Assembly: GCA_964059195.1 (NCBI GenBank)
Contig: CAXKWD010000008.1
Coordinates: 44,817,502 to 44,881,501, forward strand
Source of the DNA: Ectobius pallidus
Lineage: Eukaryota > Arthropoda > Insecta > Blattodea > Ectobiidae
Reading direction: 5' to 3'
Length of the DNA: 64,000 nt
Shown: piece by piece, positions 22,558-32,446 of the stretch
How the letters are laid out: each line of letters starts with the position of its first letter
How positions within the stretch are numbered: the stretch's first letter is position 1
Position numbers and translations under genes: made by a program
Notes under the pieces: model-generated
Database searches by the model: none
What the model saw: only the letters and a program-made list of their open reading frames with translations
Told to the model about the DNA's origin: nothing

Positions 22558-23040
22558 CATGACTTAGTAAGTGATCTAAGTATATATGCTTCCCAGCAAT
22601 AATATTTACAGTAATAAAATAATAATATAACGATTACTCAAGTGATAAAATATTCATGACAGCTTATACTTTCCCAGTAATTAGATTTTAACATTCAGTC
22701 CAATTGGAAAATAATTTTGTATGTATTTAAATTTGTTCCATCACGCAAGTGAGGTTATGTTTGCCTACAGAATGTTCCATCATGACAAGTTATGTTATAC
22801 CTATATTTAATATGTGTATGTTTAATATGTATTACTATCTCATATATTTACTATTTCATATATTCATTTTTGAATTAAAAGAATGTTTAATGAGTAGTGT
22901 CATGTAGATGTGCATTACATTGCTCACCAAAATATTAAATATTGAAATTTGCGCCGTGTTGTATCAATAACGACATTCACTTGTTAAGTTGAATCAAGCA
23001 ACAGAGTACTGCCAATAATTGTTTAAACACCCGACCATTG
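22558..23040. other. No recognisable gene
   Basis: About 480 bases of AT-rich sequence up to the start of the inverted LTR copy. Confidence 0.5.
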
Positions 23041-23045
23041 TCAGT

Positions 23046-23075
23046 GATCTCAATATATAAACAGGATACACAACA
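23046..23075 (+). promoter_or_regulatory. LTR TATA box (copy 1)
   Basis: caatatataaacagg gives TATATAAA, conserved in all three LTR copies (complement near 29735-29750 and 26415-26430). It lies about 150 bases upstream of the THAP start codon. Confidence 0.55.
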
Positions 23076-23208
23076 GCTGTGCTTTGGAATTGCATAAATC
23101 GTGACGTTCACTTGTTGTTAAGTTGGCTACACCATACGTATTGGTGAAGTGTGCTTCCTATGTTAAACATATATTTATGAATGTGTTTTTATTATTTTTC
23201 ATGACAAA

Positions 23209-23616
23209 ATGGTCAAATATTGCGTGGTATATGGCTGCACAGAGCTCCAGAGAAATGGAAGTGAACTTAAGTTTCACAAGTAGATTATTTTTGTTTGGAA
23301 CATTTGAGGATACTGGCCAAATCTGACTTAGCCTCAAGCGTAGCATAGCCACGAATGCTTGTCTTTTTCTTGCCTGTTTGTACAGGTTTCCATTTTCTTG
23401 GCCTGGTATTCCGAAGAAGTGGGTTCAAGCAATGCGCAGAGAATATTGGTCACCCACAGCGTACAGTACATTAAGCAGCAGACACTTTACGCCTGATTGC
23501 TATCAGTCAAGGTCTGGTGCACTTGTAAAATTACTAAAAGATTATGCACCATCAGTCTTCAATTTTCCAGGACACCTTCAAAAAATTATTGTTCCAAAAA
23601 GACAACTGGTTCGTAA
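23209..23616 (+). pseudogene. THAP-domain coding segment in inverted LTR copy
   Basis: Exon 1 starts at the ATG at 23209: MVKYCVVYGC (the N-terminal C-X4-C zinc pair) through GSELKFHK. A 106-base intron (gtagat... at 23280 to ...tgtacag at 23385) has correct GT/AG ends. Splicing joins HK to FPFSWPGIPKKWVQAMRRE, then YWSPTAY, SSRHFTPDCY and PSVFNFP. This is the whole THAP layout: C-X4-C, the FP and W landmarks, HF and the C-terminal P-x-x-F box. The third zinc ligand, normally C three residues before HF, is serine here and in the other copies. Here the box reads KDYAPSVF, versus KDAVPSVF in the 3' LTR. A hAT-like MITE follows at 23617. THAP domains bind DNA in host factors and P-element transposase. 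Confidence 0.8.
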
Positions 23617-23885
23617 CATAGGCGTAACCAGGCCGACCATATGGGAGGGGTTACAACATCTGGGGGGTATGGAGTACCCCTCCCAGGGAGAGGGGGGTTC
23701 GAGGGTCCTCCCCCGGAAAAATTTTAAAAATTAAGATGCACAATAACGAGTTTTAAGCTTCCCATGCTTTATACTCGTATTAAGCAATTTATAAGCAGAC
23801 TTAAAAAAAATTGTACAATTTTCCTTTTTCTAATCAATGGGGGGGGGGGGTTCAAACCCCCAAAAACCCCCTCGTTACGCCTCTG
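23617..23885. mobile_element. hAT-like MITE in inverted LTR copy
   Basis: Terminal repeats cataggcgtaaccagg and (complement) cagaggcgtaacgagg match at 14 of 16. The 8-bp target duplication gttcgtaa flanks it exactly (23609-23616, 23886-23893). 269 bp, non-coding, with G/C runs next to the ends. The 8-bp duplication and CAG...CTG ends suggest hAT. Confidence 0.9.
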
Positions 23886-25257
23886 GTTCGTAATGTGGTT
23901 AGTAGTAGGCCTACTTTAGGTACCATGTAGGAATATAAATTATGCAATATGTCAGTCATGTAAACATAGTATTCTTATGCATGTAGGCCTAATTTTTTCA
24001 TGCTAGTTTTTAATTGCAGAAATAAGAGGAAGCAGATGTTTTTGTATAAGACCTCGCTGAAAATTATACGAAAATGGATAAACAGACAAACAGTTGATCT
24101 CCCACCATCTCCTATCAAAACAGAATTGAGAGAGAACAAAAGGCTACAGATGATTGTCTGTCGCAAGAACAAGAAGAGAAATAGCATGACTAATTAAATT
24201 TCAGATTGGAAGAAAAGAAACTTCTAAGTAGGCCTACTGACTTAAAGTATTTTGAAATTTTATTTCAGTGGCTTCCCTTTGCGCTAGTCTACAGGAATTA
24301 TTTAAAAAAAATGTGATTTGTATCCAGTACAGTAAAGGTAAAGTTGAAGGTCACGGTTTATACATTTCCATAGCACTTAGAACAGATTTTGTCTATTCTC
24401 TTTATATATCGAAATCAAGCATAATATCGCAAAATGAAGGCCTATTGTGAAGTTATTTTAATATTTAAAATGCGAGTGTTTACAACTGTTTACCAATGTA
24501 CATTCACGCCTGATTGAGATTAAAGAAATATTTTTACCAAACCATTACGATATGAAATTAGTTTTGTTATGTACTTAAAAAGCATAAAGTAGTTTATATT
24601 GAAACGTTTCATTCATAAAAGTGTTTTAAAAACGCCAATACATCTTCATAATTCCCTTAATACACATGAGTTTGTTAGAAGGAGATACGGGATAGGAGCT
24701 CAATTATACGTTCACTTTCATGGCGGACCGCGAACCCTGCCGTCACGATTTTTCATCATGCAGTGCTACCTCCAGTATGTAATAGAGCTCAATGCTTCTA
24801 GCCAAGTGTATGAGAAGGATGCAATGTTCTTCTTCTACTCAAAGTGTTTAATTGTAAAATGTTATGTTCATATTAAAACTTATTAAGCAAGTGTTTTCAA
24901 AATACTTTATGTCAGTAGGCCTACTTAGAAGTTCCTTTTTCTTCAAATCTGAAATTAATTAGCCATGCTATTTATCTTCTTGTTCTTGCGATAGGCAATC
25001 GTCTGTAGCCTTTTGTTCTTTCTCAATTCTGTTTTGATAGGAGATGGTGGGAGGTCATCTATTTGTGTCTGTTTATCTATTTTCGCATAATTTTCAGCGA
25101 GGTCTTATACAAAAACATCTGTTTCCTCTTATTTCTGCGATTAAAAACTAGCATGAAAAATTTAGGCCTACATGCATAAGAATACTATGTTTACATGACT
25201 GACATATTGCATAATTTATATTCCTACATGGTACCTAAAGTAGGCCTACTACTAACC

Positions 25258-26282
25258 ACATTACGAACCAGTTGTCTTTTTGGAACAACAATTTTTGAGG
25301 ATGTCCTGGAAAATTGAAGACTGATGGTACAGCATCTTTTAGTAATTTTACAAGTGCACCAGACCTTGACTGATAACAATCAGGTGTAAAGTGTCTGCTG
25401 CTTAATGTACTGTACGCTGTGGGTGACCAGTGGCCTTCCTAGGGCGGGGCGGTCCGCCCCGGGCCCCACTTACTATGGGGGCCCCCAGTGATGCCCCGCC
25501 CTAATATAAAAATTAATGTTCCACCTCTTTTTTTGCTCATCGGAATTTTTGTATTAAATATAAGTATTGCATATTTGACGTGTTACCCATAACAAAAAAT
25601 TTACTCCAGTTATCAATATTTTAGTCTCCGGCTGTGAGAGGCTACTAGGAGATGCGTAGTTGGATACTGCGCTGAAATGCATCATTCAACTGATGAAAAA
25701 TAGAACATGTCCTAATTTGTGTCATATTTAAACATTGCCTTTTTCCCATTTCATTACTTTTTAATTATGCACATATTTGTATTTTTCTAATTAGTTAACT
25801 TAATATTATTGGACTAATATATGTTTGTATTTAATAAATAAATACATTAAATACTACATGAGTTCGCTCCCTTTTTCTGGCTTTTATTTTTCGTATAGCT
25901 AAGCCCATGGAGACGATCTGAAAGACAAAAAAAGGCTAGCCATAGAAAAAGAAGTTAAAAATAGCCGTGTTCGTAGCTTTTGCTGGGGGAAGGGGCCTAA
26001 AACATAAATTCGCCCTGGACCTCAAGAGGTCTAGTTACGCCAATGTGGGAGACCAATATTCTCTGCGCATTGCTTGAACCCACTTCTTCGGAATATCAGG
26101 CCAAGAAAATGGAAACCTGTACAAACAGGCAAGAAAAAGACAAGCGTTCATGACTATGCTATGCTTGAGGTTAAGTCAGATTCGGCCAGTATCCTCAAAT
26201 GTTCCAAACAAAAATAACCTACTTGTGAAACTTAAGTCCACTTCCATTTCTCTGGAGCTCTGTGCACGCAATATTTGACCAT
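25258..26282 (-). pseudogene. THAP-domain coding segment in 3' LTR, interrupted
   Basis: ATG at 26282. An 11-base deletion just after MVKYCV removes the second cysteine and shifts the frame. The second exon is split by a 618-bp hAT-like MITE (25428-26045). Beyond the MITE the sequence is conserved and gives the best-preserved end of the domain, KDAVPSVFNFPGH. The site where the other two copies carry the 262-bp MITE is unoccupied here. Confidence 0.75.
25428..26045. mobile_element. hAT-like MITE in the 3' LTR
   Basis: Ends cagtggccttcctag and (complement) cattggcgtaactag. Target duplication tgggtgac (25420-25427) / tgggagac (26046-26053), 7 of 8. 618 bp with a GC-rich inverted run near the left end (ggccccac...gggggcc). 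Not present in the other two LTR copies. Confidence 0.8.
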
Positions 26283-26542
26283 TTTGTCATGAAAAATAAC
26301 AAAAACGCATTCATAAATATATGTTTACCATAGGAAACGCACTTCACCAATACGTACGGTGTAGCCAACTTAACAACAAGTGAACGTCACGATTTATGCA
26401 ATGTTGTGTATCCTGTTTATATATTGAGATCACTGGTCAACTGTCTTTGCGTGCAGCCAACTGTCATATAGAATTGAAATAAAGCATAGAGAATGCACAG
26501 AATAAAACACACTTGCTTGTACAACATTGCCAACTATTAACA

Positions 26543-26556
26543 CACTCCCTCAATGT
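26543..26556 (-). promoter_or_regulatory. Polypurine tract of the Copia element
   Basis: Minus strand attgagggagtg lies immediately before the 3' LTR start TGTT. This is the expected site for plus-strand DNA priming. Confidence 0.65.
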
Positions 26557-26633
26557 TACAAGCGTAAAGTGTGTTAAAGGGCAATTTTACAGTTAACAAC
26601 ACAGTATATATGAACATAAACACTTTAGTATCA

Positions 26634-26891
26634 CTAACACATTATTTGTTTTATCACTGACTCAAAAATACACGGCTGTGACGGTTTTGTGAAAACATCA
26701 GCAATGTTTTCATTTGTAGGACAGTATTTGATTTGAAACCATCCTTTTTTGTACTCATCCTTAATCAAATGGTATTTAACATCGATGTAGATGCATTTCC
26801 TTGTAAGCTGATTAGCTTTAATCATCTTGATGCTACTCGTATTGTCTAAATGTAAATTCACAGTAACTATTTCTGACAAAAGTTCTTCCAT
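26634..26891 (-). pseudogene. Copia pol C-terminus (RNase H end)
   Basis: An 85-codon frame matching the extreme C-terminal part of Copia polyproteins: HLDNTSSIKMIKAN (DNxSAI motif of RNase H), IDVKYHLIKDEYKKG (the HIDxRYHFIRE block) and YCPTNENIADVFTKP (the V/QYVPTxxQxADxxTK block). It ends at 26634, about 80 bases before the polypurine tract. Everything between gag and this piece (protease, integrase, RT) is deleted. The join near 26892-26945 is the deletion scar. Confidence 0.88.
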
Positions 26892-26945
26892 ATGTATATG
26901 TATTTCATCTCCTTACAGCACAGTGCCGCAGCAATATATTCAGCC

Positions 26946-27769
26946 TCAGTTGAACTTTGAGAAACTATAGATTGTTTCCTGGAACACCAAGCGAACACCT
27001 GGAACACCTGCTTTGTTGAACTTTAGTTGAAGTTTAGTCTTCTTAAAACATTCATTATCATTGTGGCAGTCCCGCTTGCAAATTGAACACCATTTCTTCT
27101 TAGGACATTTAGATCTGATGTGACCCTCAACACCACACTTGTGACAAACAACAGTTTTGCCTTTCCGTTGATATGTTTTCTGGTGTACATTATAAGCCAC
27201 ATTTTGTGTCCATGTTTCTGTTTTACTTGGCTTGTTATATTCCTCTTGTACACACAAGCGAGCAACAAGATTTTCTACAGTTTTTTCTGAAGCAGGAGTT
27301 GATTCCCAAGCACTGGCGAAGTAACGGTATTGCTCAGGCAATGTATAGAGAATTTTCGATATTTGAATTTCCTCAGAGATGTCTTGTTTGAATTGAGAGA
27401 GCTTAAAGATTATATTCTTTAAATGGCTTAGGTTTTGCATCATGTCTTTGGATTTATCAAATGTTTAGCCATGAAAGTCAAGAAGTAACTGTTGCTTCAG
27501 CTGACTGGTATCTCGTCTGTAAATATTTTTCAATGTGTCATACATGTCCTTGGCTGAGGTACACGTAAGAATATGATTCTTCACCATATTGTCAATGGTT
27601 TTAATTATGTAGTATTGAGCTTTTGCATCATTAGTCTTCCACTCTTTCATTTTGTTTTCATCTCTTCCTTGTTCTTCTAAATCTGTATTTCAAAGTCCCA
27701 TAATTGAAAGGAATCCGAGGTTCGCAAGATGGCGAGGGAGTTCACTTCACATTCTTCTGAAGCCGCCAT
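26946..27769 (-). pseudogene. Copia gag
   Basis: Starts at ATG 27769 (MAASEECEVNSLAIL), just after a run of about 15 A in the leader. A frameshift near 27690 and a stop near 27465 interrupt it. Recognisable gag text: DAKAQYYIIKTIDN, SAKDMYDTLKNIY, LPEQYRYFASAWES, and the zinc knuckle CHKCGVEGHIRSKC followed by a second cysteine cluster (CSICKRDCHNDNEC). In Copia, gag forms the capsid and the knuckle binds RNA. The protein then runs into the deletion toward RNase H. Confidence 0.87.
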
Positions 27770-27856
27770 GTTTTTTTTTTTTTTCCTTTGTCTTGTAAGA
27801 ACAACTTCTTACGTGCAAAAATACTTTTCACTTAAACAGATAGACCAGAGCATATG

Positions 27857-27880
27857 GCGCATACTGGGGCCATAACCTGT
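27857..27880 (-). promoter_or_regulatory. Primer-binding site, initiator-tRNA-Met anticodon type
   Basis: acaggttatggccccagt follows the LTR end TTACA directly. It is complementary, with one mismatch, to the anticodon stem-loop of initiator tRNA-Met (it includes tat next to the CAU complement). Drosophila copia is known to prime from this internal tRNA position, supporting the Copia assignment and fixing the LTR end. Confidence 0.8.
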
Positions 27881-28914
27881 TGTAATTTGATAAATGCTTA
27901 TTAAGATATTTAAACACTTGCTAATAAGTTTTAATATGAACATAACATTTTACAATTAAACACTTTGAGTAGAAGAAGAACATTGCATCCTTCTCATACA
28001 CTTGGCTAGAAGCATTGAGCTCTATTACATACTGGAGGTAGCACTGCATGATGAAAAATCTTGACGGCAGGGTTCGCGGTCCGCCATGAAAGTGAACGTA
28101 TAATTTAGCTCCTATCCCGTATCTCCTTCTAACAAACTCATGTGTATTAATGGAATTATGAAGATGTATTGGCGTTTTTAAAACACTTTTATGAATGAAA
28201 CGTTTCAATATAAACTACTTTATGCTTTTTAAGTACATAACAAAACTAATTTCATATCGTAATGGTTTGGTAAAAATATTTCTTTAATCTCAATCAGGCG
28301 TGAATGTACATTGGTAAACAGTTGTAAACACTCGCATTTTAAATATTAAAATAACTTCACAATAGGCCTTCATTTTGCGATATTATGCTTGATTTCGATA
28401 TATAAAGAGAATAGACAAAATCTGTTCTAAGTGCTTTGGAAATGTATAAACCGTGACCTTCAACTTTACCGTTACTGTACTGGATACAAATCACATTTTT
28501 TTTAAATAATTCCTGTAGACTAGCGCAAAGGGAAGCCACTGAAATAAAATTTCAAAATACTTTAAGTCAGTAGGCCTACTTAGAAGTTCATTTTCTTCAA
28601 ATATGAAAATTAATTAGCCATGCTATTTATCTTCATGTTCTTGCGACAGACAATCGTCTGTAGCCTTTTGTTCTTTCTCAATTCTGTTTTGATAGGAGAT
28701 GGTGGGAGATCATCTGTTTGTCTGTTTATCCATTTTCGTATAATTTTCAGCGAGGTCTTATACAAAAACATCTGCTTCCTCTTCAATTAAAAACTAGCAT
28801 GAAAAATTTAGGCCTACATGCATAAGAATACTATGATTACATGACTGACATTTTGCATAATTTATATTCCTACATGGTACCTAAAGTAGGCCTACTACTA
28901 ACCACATTACGAAC

Positions 28915-29176
28915 CAGAGGCGTAACGAGGGGTTTTTGGGGGTTTGAACCCCCCCTCCCTCATTGATTAAAAAAAGGAAAATTGTACAATTTTTTTAAGT
29001 CTGCTTATAAATTGCTTAATACGAGTATAAAGCGTGGGAAGCTTAAAACTCGTTATTGTGCATCTTAATTTTTAAAATTTTTCGGGGGAGGACCCCCGAA
29101 TCCCCTCTCCCTGGGGGGGGGAGATGTTGTAACCTCACCCCCCCCCCCCTATATGGTCGGCCTGGTTACTCCTATG
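28915..29176. mobile_element. Same hAT-like MITE in the 5' LTR
   Basis: 262 bp, same ends and same 8-bp duplication (ttacgaac on this strand, 28907-28914 and 29177-29184) at the corresponding LTR site as 23617-23885. It is therefore the same insertion event inherited by two LTR copies, not an independent insertion. Confidence 0.9.
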
Positions 29177-29184
29177 TTACGAAC

Positions 29185-29586
29185 CAGTTGTCTTTTTGGA
29201 ACAATAATTTTTTGAAGATGTCCTGGAAAATTGAAGATTGATGGTACAGCATCTTTTAGTAATTTTACAAGTGCACCAGTCCTTATGACTGATAGCAATC
29301 AGGTGTAAAGTGTCTGCTGCTTAATGTACTGTACGCTGTGGGTGACCAATATTCTCTGCACATTGCTTGAACCCACTTCTTCGGAATATCAGGCCAAGAA
29401 AATGGAAACCTGTACAAACAGGCAAGAAAAAGACAAGCGTTCGTGGCTATGCTACGCTTGAGGCTAAGTCAGATTTGGCCAGTATCCTCAAATGTTCCAA
29501 ACAAAAATAACCTACTTGTGAAACTTAAGTCCACTTCCATTTCTCTGGAGCTCTGTGCAGCCATATACCACGCAATATTTGACCAT
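29185..29586 (-). pseudogene. THAP-domain coding segment in 5' LTR
   Basis: Same organisation as the copy at 23209, reversed: ATG at 29586, MVKYC plus VVYGC in exon 1, an intron of about 105 bases, then the FPF(S/W)-type second exon ending just before the MITE at 29176. Zinc ligands C and C, the W and the HF are kept; the same serine replaces the third ligand. The box reads as AVPS followed by I/F residues. Small indels (for example a 2-base insertion near 29286) break the second exon. Position is downstream of the LTR TATA box and upstream of gag, so it would sit in the 5' leader of the genomic RNA. Confidence 0.78.
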
Positions 29587-30175
29587 TTTGTCATGAAAAA
29601 TAATAAAAACACATTCATAAATATATGTTTAACATAGGAAGCACACTTCACCAATACGTACGGTGTAGCCAACTTAACAACAAGTGAACGTCACGATTTA
29701 TGCAATTCCAAAGCACAGCTGTTGTATATCCTGTTTATATATTGAGATCACTGGCTAGAAGACACTGGGTCAAATACTCTCAATAAGAATACCGCCCACT
29801 CTACTCTATTCCCTTTGTTCAAACTGTCCACTAGCACAGAGGTGCCATCTGTTGAGTGGGAATGGGCAGCAGTCTCAGAAGCTACTTAATGAACCTATAT
29901 AGCTGCAGAAATAAATTTGTTTTTCAAAGTCCTGATGACACAGTAACTTATTTTTGTGCTTGATAATGCAGGAATTAGGTCGGGAAATAACACAATTTAC
30001 ACTACCGCTAAACTAACTTAATTAAATGACGATAACGCTAATTTTTTAAGTAAAACTTCTTTAGCCGCGGTAGGGGTAAATCGAGAGCTTGTGTAACGCT
30101 CAAAATCGTCACGAAATTAGTGAGGTGTGACGGAACGGACTGCACAAAAAACAATCAACTCAATGATTAGGCTTA

Positions 30176-30650
30176 TCCAAAACTGAAAAAGCCCAAAAAT
30201 TAAAAATCCAAAATTAAAAAAGTTAAAAAATCCAAAATTAAAATATACAAAAATAAAAAATCAAAGATCCAACATTTAAATAATCTAAAATTTCAAAATC
30301 AAAAAATTCAAAGAACCAAAATTAATAAGTCCAAAATTTAAAAAATAAAAAATAAAAAAATCTTAATATCCAAAATTTAAAACATAAATATCCAAAATTA
30401 TAAAATTCAAAAATATAAAAATAAAAAAATCCAAAATAAAAAATAAAAAAATAAAAAATACAAAACTAAAAAAATTCAATGATCTAAAATGTAAAAAAAA
30501 TGTGAAAATCCAAAATTAAAGAGTAAAAAGGTCAGAAATTTAAAAAATCCAAAATCTAAAAAGTCCAAAAACCCAATATTAAAAAGTCCAACAATCCAAA
30601 ATTAGAAAAATCCAATAATCCAAAATTGAAAAAATAAAAAAAAAGTTTCA
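30176..30650. repeat. A-rich tract of degenerate aaaatccaaaattaaaa units
   Basis: About 475 bases made almost entirely of A with repeated tccaaaatt-like cores and almost no G on the plus strand. Units are irregular, 12-20 bases. No coding content. Confidence 0.8.
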
Positions 30651-31074
30651 CTTCTGCCGCATGGCGTTCCACACACACTTTGTTTTAATAAGTATTAAAA
30701 CTAATTGTTTCACTTTAATACATTTTCGTGAAAATCAGCTTTAAATTTTAATTCATACGATTTGCAAGATACTTTCTACAATATATACTTTGTTTTTTTA
30801 ATTTGAAATTTTTACATGTAAAACAATTCGGATGGTAAGCCAATGAACATCTGAATGAATCAGTCTTGTACACACTCTAATTAACGATTTTACTTATTTT
30901 CCTCTCAAAATAATTATTACAACCATAGACGGCACATATCATGCCATCTACATAACCGGACATTTTCTTTAGGCCTATGTTGTATTTATTATTTTACTCA
31001 GGGGTGCCCACCCCCAAAACTTCTTTGCTCACCCCACAAACTTCATTGCTCACCCCAACCCAATTGCCTGTCGA

Positions 31075-32175
31075 CAAGGGCGCCCATATGATAATTTCTA
31101 GGGGGGGGGGCAATTTTTTTAATTAATTTATTTTTTGTCGCTTTAACTTCTTGGGCCACATTGTATTTTATATTAATAATTATTAAGTAGCCAGAAAATA
31201 ATTGTGGGGAGGGTCGGAAGTGCCGGGGGGGGGTTTGGAATACCCCCCAAAAAGGGGTCGGGGGCCCATCCCAGAAAATTTTTAAATGTTGAATTAATGA
31301 AAATCACATTTTACGCTATTTTAGCACTCAAAAACTAGTTAAGAAATTTGTTTACCATACTCTAAGACATGCCAATGTAAACAAGAAAATGTTACCTAAG
31401 TCGGATGTCCACCCCGGGAAATTTTTAAATATTGAACTAATGAAAATCACATTTTACGCTATTTTAGCACTGGAAACTAGTTATGAAATTTGTTTACCGT
31501 ACTCTAAGACATTTCAATGTACATAAGAAATCATTACCTAGATGGGGGGTCCAGCCCCGGAAATTTTTAAAATATTGAATTAATGAAAATCACATTTTAC
31601 GCTATTTTAGCATTAAAAAACTAGTTAGGAAATTTGTTTACCATACTCTAAGACATGCCAATGTAAACAAGAAAATGTTACCTAAGTCGGGTGTCCACCC
31701 CCGGGAAATTTTTAAATGTTGAACTTGTTTACGCTTTTTAGCACTGAAAAACTAGTTAGCAAATTTGTTTACTATACTCTAAGACATGGCAACTTAAACA
31801 TGAAATTGTTACCTAAATTATAATACTTATTACTATTTATAAGAAAAGTTAAATAGCACATGGAACAGTGGACATAATAGGCCTACTCATTATGTTATGA
31901 AAAGAAAATAACTGCTATATCATATTTGACACACCAACAAATCTTGTTTAATTAAATAAATATATTTTTTAAATACAAATATAGAATTTTAGGTTTTGAC
32001 TCTTGGGGGTCTGAACCCCCCTTTCCTAATCCACTGTGGATTCTGCTTCCATGTTGTCGATTTGGTAATACTTCTGCAATTAAAATAATTGTCTTAAAAG
32101 AAAAACACCTGACGATAATAATTAATAATATACATTTTTTTCCTTGCGCCCCCCCCCCCCCGGGTACGCCCATGG
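31075..32175. mobile_element. hAT-like element nested inside the TIR element
   Basis: Starts caagggcgcccat after ctgtcga (31068-31074) and ends ggtacgcccatgg before ctgtcga (32176-32182). The 7-bp repeat (8 with one mismatch) and gggcg-type ends followed by G/C runs fit the hAT-like MITEs seen nearby. 1.1 kb, with internal tandem repeats and no transposase. Confidence 0.72.
31265..31770. repeat. Tandem repeat of about 143 bp, four units
   Basis: Units begin near 31269, 31412, 31553 and 31699, each with ggaaatttttaaat then gaaaatcacattttacgcta and actctaagacat. The last unit has an internal deletion. The start of each unit resembles the G/C-rich inner end of the MITEs at 23617 and 28915. Confidence 0.85.
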
Positions 32176-32446
32176 CTGTCGAATTTCTTCATCTTTAACA
32201 CAAAACACAACAGACAAACGTTAACTATATCAGCTGACGAGTAACTGCCCATTCCTGCTCACTGGCGGCGCTAGTAGTAGCGTGTCCCGGAAAAAGACAG
32301 GGAGTGGACGGTATTACTTATTGAGAGTATTTGACTGGGTCAACTGTCTTTGCAGTGCAGCCAACTGTCATATAGAATTTAAATAAAGCATAGAGAATGC
32401 ACAGAATAAAACACACTTGCTTGTACAACATTGCCAACTATTAACA

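Larger units (their letters stand above)
23041..24896 (+). repeat. Inverted partial third copy of the Copia LTR
   Basis: From cagtgatctcaatatataaa at 23041 to gcaagtgttt at about 24896 this matches the 5' LTR in opposite orientation. The first 110 LTR bases are absent. It includes the same hAT-like MITE at the same site as the 5' LTR. Together with the 3' LTR it forms a large palindrome centred near 24900. Confidence 0.85.
24897..26542 (-). repeat. 3' LTR of the Copia element (truncated)
   Basis: Begins TGTTAATAGTTGG at 26542, directly after the polypurine tract, and follows the 5' LTR to a point in the sequence aaagtattttgaaa, where it breaks and continues as the inverted copy. It carries a 618-bp hAT-like MITE but lacks the 262-bp MITE of the other copies; that site is empty with one copy of gttcgtaa. 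Confidence 0.8.
29766..32333. mobile_element. TIR element nested in the 5' LTR
   Basis: Ends near 29770 (gggtcaaatactctcaataa) and near 32333 (complement cagtcaaatactctcaataa) are inverted repeats. Similarity continues inward imperfectly for about 110 bp (both contain gaatgggcag). LTR sequence cactgg/tcaactg flanks it. A direct repeat actgg at both edges may be the target duplication. It holds an extreme A-rich tract and a nested hAT-like element but no transposase I recognise. Confidence 0.7.
24897..32446 (-). mobile_element. Copia-type retrotransposon with THAP-bearing LTRs, rearranged
   Basis: Read leftward: 5' LTR (32446-27881, with two nested insertion groups), primer-binding site (27880-27857), gag (27769-26946), a large internal deletion of protease, integrase and most of RT, the last part of RNase H (26891-26634), a polypurine tract (about 26553-26543), and a 3' LTR (26542 to about 24897) truncated at its 3' end. 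There the sequence folds back into an inverted LTR copy (23041-24896). Both LTRs begin TGTTAATAGTTGG. The element cannot transpose alone. Confidence 0.85.
27881..32446 (-). repeat. 5' LTR of the Copia element (interrupted)
   Basis: Starts TGTTAATAGTTGGC at 32446 and ends in TTACA at 27881, abutting the primer-binding site. About 110 bases in, it is interrupted by a 2.57-kb TIR element (about 29766-32333) that itself contains a hAT-like insertion, and further on by a 262-bp hAT-like MITE. Without these the LTR is about 1.74 kb, long for Copia. It contains a TATA box and a THAP-domain coding segment. Confidence 0.8.

Noticed and set aside
24268..24886. Open stretches of 60 and 95 codons conserved in two LTR copies as genes
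   Set aside because: Their conservation follows from being in duplicated LTR sequence. I see no domain. They may be untranslated LTR or leftovers of the captured segment.
31952..32173. Minus-strand 73-codon open stretch
   Set aside because: It runs through a poly-G/C tract at the end of a hAT-like element and reads as low-complexity glycine then junk.
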